DNA from: Stenopsyche tienmushanensis
Taxonomy: Eukaryota > Arthropoda > Insecta > Trichoptera > Stenopsychidae
Assembly: GCA_008973525.1 (NCBI GenBank)
Contig: WACJ01000125.1
Span: 3,286,001-3,350,000 of the forward strand
DNA: 64,000 nucleotides
Reading direction: 5' to 3'
Shown here in pieces: positions 57,191 to 64,000 of the stretch. Made by a program: the position numbers and the translations under genes. The notes under the pieces were generated by a model. It was not told the DNA's origin. It did not search any database and worked only from the letters and a program-made list of their open reading frames with translations. Positions within the stretch are counted from its first letter, which is position 1. Each line of letters starts with the position of its first letter.

Positions 57191-60100
57191 TAGACTCACC
57201 ATTTGGTGTAAAAACATTTTCTGCAGCACATGTAAAAGAAAAATATTATACTAAATATAAGTTTTTCTTAACATATGATGCGAAATATTTTATAGATCAT
57301 AAGGATTAAAACTTCTTTATAAAACATGGAGAAAAACTATTAAAAATTACTATAAAGTTACTATTAAAAAAAACTCATCGCAAAGCAAAATGGTCTGACC
57401 AGACCATAAATTATATTAAAATTGTTGCTCTTAACGATGACCATTAAGTTGAAAAAGTAAAATAAAAATGGATTTTGGAGTTCCACACATTGACTTGATC
57501 ATCTATTATTTGCAGAAATATATTGCGAATCTCTCCCTTGTTATTTCTAGAAAACAGACAACATATTGTGAAGAATTGTATAAATTTTCTATTTGAATAT
57601 GAGGAGTATAAAGAATGATCACTTTATTTAACCATTTGAATGAAAAGCTTTAAAATTATATCTTTAATAGAAATTTTCATAAAAAATGCGGCGTGGCGAT
57701 ATATAGACGTCTTGCGTTGTATTTATATATATATTTTATTTTGTGTGTAAAATTTTTATATTTAGATTATTCCTTAAAAAAGCTTATATTTCATAGACAT
57801 TTTCTAATTTTATGTATCGCTTAATTTGTCTATAAGCTTATTATTTTTTGCTAAAATTTGGCATAATATTCCAATGGATTAAAATATATGATTTATACAA
57901 ATATAATATGTCTCAAAAAGAGAAAAAGAACCTATTAAAAAAAACTATATATCAATGGTAGAGACATGGGACCGGAAAGAATTTAATTTATTTTTATATG
58001 CCATTATTTCTAATAGTAATTATTATTTTGTGCATTCAATGGCAATTTTATTACGAAATGATTTCTTTAACATTTCCCTAGCGGTGATGTATTTCATACA
58101 ATTTTATAACTTTACAAAAACTATTACATTTCAACCTCAACTATAATCAATAAAAGCAATAGCGGTGTACCAAATACATATCATCGGTGAGCAAAGGATT
58201 GAAGATAAAAATTGTCAAAATAAGAGCAATAGCAGGACGCTTGATCTGGTTCAGGGTATTTATTTTCAAGTATTTTATTTTTATTTATTTTCAAGTAATT
58301 TCTCGGCCTAAGACTCGCTTTCCTGCTCTCAAAATCGTTGATTTTAAAACCCCCTGCCTTCTCTACAGGACTTCTTCGTCTGCTAGGATGAAGAATATTT
58401 TCATATTTATAATGTGCATCCACAGAGGGTCGTTATTAATCTCGGGAAAATCATAATAAATATTTAATATTTTTCATACATTACCAATAACGTTGACTTA
58501 ACGACAATTCCTGGATTGAGCCCATATATATTGTGGTTCTGATGAAATTCTGTATTATCGTTGTAACAACGCTTTGTTTAGCGCTCACAGATTCCGGTTC
58601 GCATGTGCAACTATTTCCGGGAATAAAACCTTTTATTATTATTTAATTTTGCCTCCGGGTTCTCAGCGTATCCCGAAAATGAATATTCAAATTAATTAAG
58701 CGATTGTCTATAATTAAGCAACAAAGACACACGGCCGAAAATGGCGCAGCCAGGAACAGCAGCCACCCACATTATCAAATATGAAATTTAATTAATCGTT
58801 TGTACGCGTTGCGTCCTGTTGTAAATTTATGTCGTCGAACGCATGATAGTGTTAATTATGGCCCTGGGGGCGGGTTTTATTTTCAGAATCTTTACAGCTT
58901 TCCAGGGCAGAAAAATATTTTAAAACAATTTGGCCAAGCGGTGCCTTTATCAAAGGGGCGTGATTAAATTCCGCTCGGTCGACGATAGCACGATTATGTA
59001 CATAAAATGATGATAAATATGTATTGCGAATGTAGCGTGATGGTACCCCACAGGTTCACATATCTGGGCGTGTAATTCGGGTCGGTTGGGTTATGTCGGG
59101 CTTAGGTTTTCCCTAACAATTTATAACGCGGTGGCCAGGCTGCGGTTGTGATACCGACACCCGCCGCTTAACTGTTACCCCTACATAGTGACGGAAGCCA
59201 TCCCTTGCTGTGGTGAAGATGGCCCTGCCTAGGGGGTGGGTCCCCATCACTTGGAATATGAGCCGACAATGACGACCGAACAGAAAACTACGCGTGTAAG
59301 AGCGTCCCATAACTATTACCCTCTAAATACCCATCGACCGGAGTGAAACGCGTGTCCTAAATTCCTACTAAATTTTCTTCTCGAGGACTCCTATCCTGTT
59401 GAAGATAATCATTGTCATCGGATAGCACTGCATTTTATTCTGGGAATATTATTAAAAAAATCGATTTCTTCCTTTCCTGGAATATGGGTATTAAAACTAA
59501 CTAATCGGATATTTTAAACACTTTATACGCTCAATGGAATTCAAATGAAAAAGTGTGATTGCCATATATTTGTTTGGCAAGTCCCGGACCGGCTATTGTT
59601 CGCCAGCTCAAACATCTGCACTTGAACGAAATGTTTGCGAATCGTTCCATAAATCGTTTTAATGGTACTTGTAGCTTCATAAAACGCTATAATGGCAGCT
59701 CAAATACTAATTAATGAACTTTATTTTAAGCTACATAAGATCTGAAAAATGCAAAATCGCACATAAAAGCCGAAGAAAATACATTTAAAGGCATTAATAT
59801 ACTCGTCGATTGTACGCTTAAAACACTTTATTCAATATTATATCGAATATTGTGGATAATTAACTTATTTATAATTCGATGACTTATAAATAAGCATAAA
59901 AATCATTTGAGATTGCTGGAGACATTCAATAATAATTAGGAACAGCGAGTGGCTAATAAAATGCGATGATATGCTTAGATCATAATTTTAGTGTCAATTC
60001 CCTTTAAAAATCAATATTTTTCTAATGTTTGTTTATACAAATATATAGTCTATATGTATAAATTCGAATTTTGAATCATCTTAAAAATACAATTGAAATT

Positions 60101-60715
60101 ATCGATATTTTCATGCAATAATTTTAATTATACTGTTTAAAATGAATGAAAGCATCGTTCATTCATATTTATCATCCCATCTAATTAACCCACTTTCATA
60201 ATCTATTTATATCCCATATTCCTTACATGAAAATATGTTTACGAGGAAACTTATGATGTTCAGCATGGAAATATAATGATAGATGAAAGACATTTTGTCT
60301 AATTTATGAGTTATTTCAATAACTCAGGCATAAATTCAATGTAGAGCTATCCAAGTGATTTTCAAACAAAATGGCAAACAAAGGCAGGGAGAAAAATATG
60401 CAAACATTAATAAAAAAATAATAATTTAATGGCTTCAAATAGGTAAATATGAGCTATTTCTACTATTTAATGTAAATTTTGATTGAAAAATATCTTAAAC
60501 AAAAATGCATGCATTCTACAACAGCATACGCTTTGGAATGCATTTAACATAGCAATGTTTCTGTACTGAAATGTAATTTAAAATTGCTTGTAAATTATTA
60601 TAGTTTATCACCTTAAATCTACTGTTTTCGTATAAATTAAAAATAAATGAATCAGTGAATAATGCTAAAATTTTGAATGTTTAAATTCGCAAATGGACAA
60701 AGGATGCGCTCTCAA
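57191..60715. other. Gene-free DNA with a GC-rich segment at 59080-59320
   Basis: 57200-58500 is AT-rich. 58600-59060 is a unique island with several TTAATTA-type homeodomain-like motifs (58690-58800) but no ORF. 59080-59320 is the most GC-rich stretch in this part of the window and carries a 65-residue minus-strand frame (59113-59310, MGRSYTRSFLFGRHC...) that I cannot assign. 59400-60700 is AT-rich. Confidence 0.35.
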
Positions 60716-60985
60716 AAACGATTTTTATATATAAGATCTATTGTAAGTTAATTGTACTATACCTATATTATTTGAGAAAGTGCAAACAATACGTTGTTAA
60801 AGTTTAATTGCAGTCAAATGAACGGTATGGCAGCGTATTAAATACGGACAAACAAAAAAAAAATTTTATATATTAAACTATGCCTATGTTATTGACGAAA
60901 TCTTTAGCGATAAGTGAACGAAGTTTTATCGCAATCCAATGAACGATATGGCAGTGCATTTCGAACGAACAAAATCCAATTCATT
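60716..60985 (+). repeat. Dispersed ~130-bp repeat, dimer plus part of a third unit (copy 5)
   Basis: Closest to 49507-49795: both share AAGATCTA...TTAATTGTACTATACCT and the second-unit end TGCATTTCGAACGAACAAAA. It ends 25 bases before the mariner derivative at 61011. Confidence 0.9.
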
Positions 60986-61010
60986 TAAAAGCTAAAAGGA
61001 ATTAAATATA

Positions 61011-61694
61011 TCAGGTCAGTCCAAAAGTTCGTGCGCATTTTTTAGATATTTTTAATAGTTTAAATTAAACACAATTTAACAACTTAATCAATGATATATT
61101 TCCCTCCACTGTCTACAGTTTCGCCATCTAAAAAGTAACTTTTTAATTCCACTGCTGTATAAAAAAACTGGTTTTGATGCAAAAAAAACATGAAAGTTCA
61201 TTTTATACTTCCCGTTAAGAATTTAAATTTTTCCCTCATAATAAAAATTTTAAGGCGCAAAATAAGTGATTAGGGGCATTATCCGGGAAGTAAACAAGAT
61301 GTGGCAAAAGCTCCCAATTAAGTTCACTAATTTTTTGTAGCTTTGTTTGAGCCTTATGCGGTCTTGTGTCATCATGATGTAACAACACATTCTTGTTTAA
61401 ACAACTAATTTTAAGTTTCATATGACACCAAACACTTAAAAGTTTATTTTTTAGGATGTAAAGAATTTTCGCAATCTGATCCACAGTTAATTGTGGCTCT
61501 GTCTTCAAAAACTGTTTTTAAGAACGTTGTCATCAAAATTAACAGGACTTTTATCGCTGCAGTTCTGGCAGATTCGCCACACAAAAATAAAAAAAATATA
61601 TAATAAAGATTCCAAATGTAATGTTAAGTTGTGTTTTATTTACATTATTTAAAAAAAATCCCAAAAATGCGCACGAACTTTTGGACTGACCTGA
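61011..61694 (-). mobile_element. 684-bp mariner deletion derivative
   Basis: Perfect 32-bp inverted repeats: TCAGGTCAGTCCAAAAGTTC then GTGCGCATTTTT at each end. Weaker similarity continues inward to ACACAA(T/C)TTAAC. TA duplications lie at 61009-61010 and 61695-61696. About half the length of a complete mariner, it keeps only parts of the transposase. The perfect ends suggest it was mobilised in trans relatively recently. Confidence 0.95.
61236..61508 (-). pseudogene. Internally deleted mariner transposase
   Basis: On minus the 90-residue frame reads EPQLTVDQIAKIL (helix-turn-helix remnant), NKLLSVWCHMKL (SVWWD region with the D lost), VLLHHDDTRPHKAQTKLQ (second aspartate) and LPHLVYFPDNAPNHLF. 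In the last, the third catalytic aspartate is replaced by histidine at the normal 34-residue spacing. The first catalytic region is deleted. The protein cannot be active. Confidence 0.9.
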
Positions 61695-61696
61695 TA

Positions 61697-63749
61697 CATT
61701 TCCCAAGCGGTGTGTTGAATTTCGTATAGAAAGCACTATTTAAATCGGTTTTAGCGCGTTTATAATTGAGGATTGTTAAAATTGAGGGCCTTTTCATGAA
61801 TTATTAATGTATTTGCCGCAAAAAAATCGCTCATGTCAAGGCTTTCCATTTCTTTGGCGGCAAACTTTTCTGCCCCACTGTCTAACAGAAAAATTACACG
61901 AAGACTGATTCGTGATTTATCGGACGTTCAAAAATATTTTGGCATGTTCTCGATGTCCTTGTACCGAATACCCAATACATAAATTCCGACCTCAGTTTTT
62001 ATTGATGAAAAATCGACGACGACCGCGTATTTGGCACGCTTCTGCCGTTCGCCTAATTTGCATGCCCTCATGTTTGCGAAAGTTTCCCTTTATTCTTCGA
62101 AAGTTGATGAATCACAATCGGAAAAGGGCTGTTTTAATTCCGCCGCGGGTTGTATTAAGATATCTCGGCAATCAGAACAAGCAGAAGGTCGTTCAGTTTT
62201 GAGCTTTGTACATTTTTATGCATTCTTACAGGGGTGGTATCGGGGGCACGCATGGGGGAAGTCAAAAGGAAATGTTTTTCAGGAAATATACTTTCTTTGC
62301 GAAACACGCGATCCTTGAATGGCCGGTTGATAAAATCTTTAATTTCATTTGCTAATTCAATTAGAAAAATTCTGCGTACAGAAATTCCGTCCGAGTTGGC
62401 TTTTTGTAAATTTATAGTCACGCCGACTCAATTTAGTGATCAATCAGGAGATTGATACGTTTGACTGAAATGCTGGGCATAAAACAAGGGACTTGTTTTG
62501 GACGTCCATTGGTAACTTTACGTACCGCTAATCATGTATTGGGGAGACCAAAAAAAGCATTTTTCATACTGTGATCCAATCAATGCCGACATATAGTGGA
62601 AAAGAATTTTGGTATAATTTCACTACTATTATTTGATATACAATAGATTTGAAAGTGAATTATGAAATACCCAAGCTTGACAATAAAAGATACTATTCTT
62701 CGATTAGTACTTCAAATCCAATAAGACTAAAAGCCATCGTTGAAGTTTATAAGGAAGAGCTAACAGCTAGCAGAAGTCAATTTTAGTTTTGTATTGTTTC
62801 TTCAGTCAATATGTACAACCCTATATTGCTAAAGCAAATAATTCATCATTCTGAAATTTGAAAATCTTTAAATGCTCCCTGTGACATTTTAAAAATATGT
62901 TTATGATAATTTATGACGTTTTTAGACAATAGCTTTCGGCTGGTCAAGTGGTCTAAATTATGATCGAAACGAGTCTTAGCTTTCTCATAGTCACTCACTG
63001 TTACAAATACTAGTTAAATTGAATTGAACGTAAATTTAAGACTCAACTGTTATAAAGACATAAAGCTATGGATTGCTGATGCATTATTATTACATGAAAT
63101 TATGAAATATTTAGAGGTTATATCCAAAATAAAAAGGTTGCATTAAATAATTGGTTTTCGCCGATCAACATGTTTTTTTAGGGAAGAAAAAAAAAAGATC
63201 AAAGCTATCGATAGGATACATGATCGACTATAAATTTAATATTTGAAAAACTTTTAAATTTGACAGCATGAATAACGGACAAATTTCTATGGAATATTGT
63301 GTTCGTTTGATGATTCATTAATCGAATTTTTTGTACGCATTGTATTCCGCTTTCCGTTGACCTAAATAATGGATTTTCAGGGAAACTTTAAATTTTTCTT
63401 TCGATATTTGTCATGTCGCTCGTTCAACGAAATCATATTTTTTGTGATTTATCGAGCAAAAAAATATTATTCTGACATATGTAGACAATCATCATAGATT
63501 GCTTCAAATTAGCAATAAAAATAATATGGGCAATATGTAAATTTGAATGAGTATGCTGATAATTTTTCTATTTGTCGTGTTTATCCCTCGAGTGCGATAT
63601 TCGGATTTATCCCACGCCTTGTATGAAATATGTACACTTAAATCTTTTTTGTGCGATAGATGAGTCCCGCGGAAAATAATTCACAAAAAAGCTAATAAAA
63701 AATCAGGAAAACAATAAGGCATAAAAATCATTTCAAATCAAGCATCCGG
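61697..63749. other. Gene-free DNA with multi-frame open region at 61912-62455
   Basis: 61912-62455 is open in several frames on both strands (96, 95, 88 and 73 residues). That reflects a lack of stop codons in a less AT-rich segment; none of the translations carries a recognisable domain. 62460-63750 is AT-rich. Confidence 0.3.
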
Positions 63750-63951
63750 AATGTTTTGCAATGCCACGTGTAGCGCGGGCTGAAGGGCTAGGATCCAAAA
63801 ACATGCTCGCACTCGCTCTTGCCTCGAAGACCGACTGTCTCCCTCTCTCCCGTGAGTGGAGTTCAACCGTCGCATTGCGCGCGCATTATTCCTCTCCCCG
63901 TCCCCGCGGCCACACTTAACTTCACCAGACTATGCGCCAACACGGTGCATC
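63750..63951 (+). repeat. Body fragment of the element whose tail is the ~130-bp repeat
   Basis: 63892-63951 (CCTCTCCCCGTCCCCGCGGC ... ATGCGCCAACACGGTGCATC) matches 14741-14806. The part at 63750-63775 (TTTTGCAATGCCACGTGTAG) resembles 24610-24630, just before copy 3. So the parent element includes at least 200 bp of GC-rich sequence before the ~130-bp units. Here the units themselves are absent. Confidence 0.75.
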
Positions 63952-64000
63952 CGCTAAATGTCTCACAAAACAATCAATTGTTTTTTTTTTAGATATAAAC

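Noticed and set aside
61912..62455. Possible gene, because several frames stay open for 70-96 codons
   Set aside because: Openness in three or more frames on both strands reflects few stop triplets. None of the translations resembles a protein family.
1..64000. CRISPR arrays, rRNA genes and snRNA genes
   Set aside because: No regularly spaced identical repeats, and no recognisable 5S, U1 or U6 core motifs, were seen by eye on either strand.

Overview
The window looks like AT-rich nuclear DNA of an invertebrate, most likely an arthropod. This rests on the density and variety of decayed Tc1/mariner elements (mariners with DD34D spacing, a Tc1-like piece, a pogo/Tigger-like tail), hAT remnants with 8-bp target duplications, and a piggyBac piece, together with eukaryotic splice signals. 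There are no bacterial-type operons, ribosome binding sites, rRNAs or CRISPR arrays. I cannot name the species. No complete protein-coding gene is present, and most open frames are short and have no family resemblance.

The one host-gene signal I can defend is on the minus strand at 32886-33202. A pyrimidine-rich 3' splice site is followed by a 5' UTR with several small upstream ORFs, then an ATG in good context that opens a 24-codon signal-peptide-like reading frame, then a strong GTAAGT donor after the first base of codon 25. This reads as the signal-peptide exon of a secreted or membrane protein. If so, the sequence on either side (about 31 kb to the right, about 33 kb to the left) is probably intron of that gene, at least nearby. 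A weaker candidate of the same kind lies at 45500-45757, also on the minus strand.

Layout by region. 1-7 kb: one unit of a dispersed ~130-bp repeat, then a 1,269-bp mariner (2326-3594) with both inverted repeats and TA duplications but a broken transposase. 7-15 kb: a tRNA-like palindrome, mariner and tRNA-like fossils, and two copies of an 18-bp-class palindrome. 14.7-15.6 kb: a hAT deletion derivative sitting exactly inside a dimeric repeat. 16.9-17.5 kb: one mariner-type MITE nested in another. 17.5-29 kb: dispersed repeats plus two related mariner fossils. 29-33.7 kb: AT-rich DNA and the candidate exon. 33.7-47.4 kb: mariner and Tc1 fossils, a micro-array of a 66-bp unit encoding a transposase active-site segment, and a fold-back mariner family. 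47-64 kb: further repeats, small MITEs, a Tigger-like tail, a mariner/piggyBac pair, and a 684-bp TIR-bounded mariner derivative.

Between these elements lie unique, less AT-rich islands without convincing ORFs (for example 6.1-6.8, 10.6-11.3, 13.5-13.9, 18.8-19.0, 29.5-30.1, 36.6-37.1, 42.0-42.6, 45.5-46.0, 58.6-59.1 kb). They are candidates for cis-regulatory or other conserved non-coding DNA. I found no evidence for a new multi-gene system. The interesting content is the hidden signal-peptide exon with its uORFs and the layered transposon archaeology.
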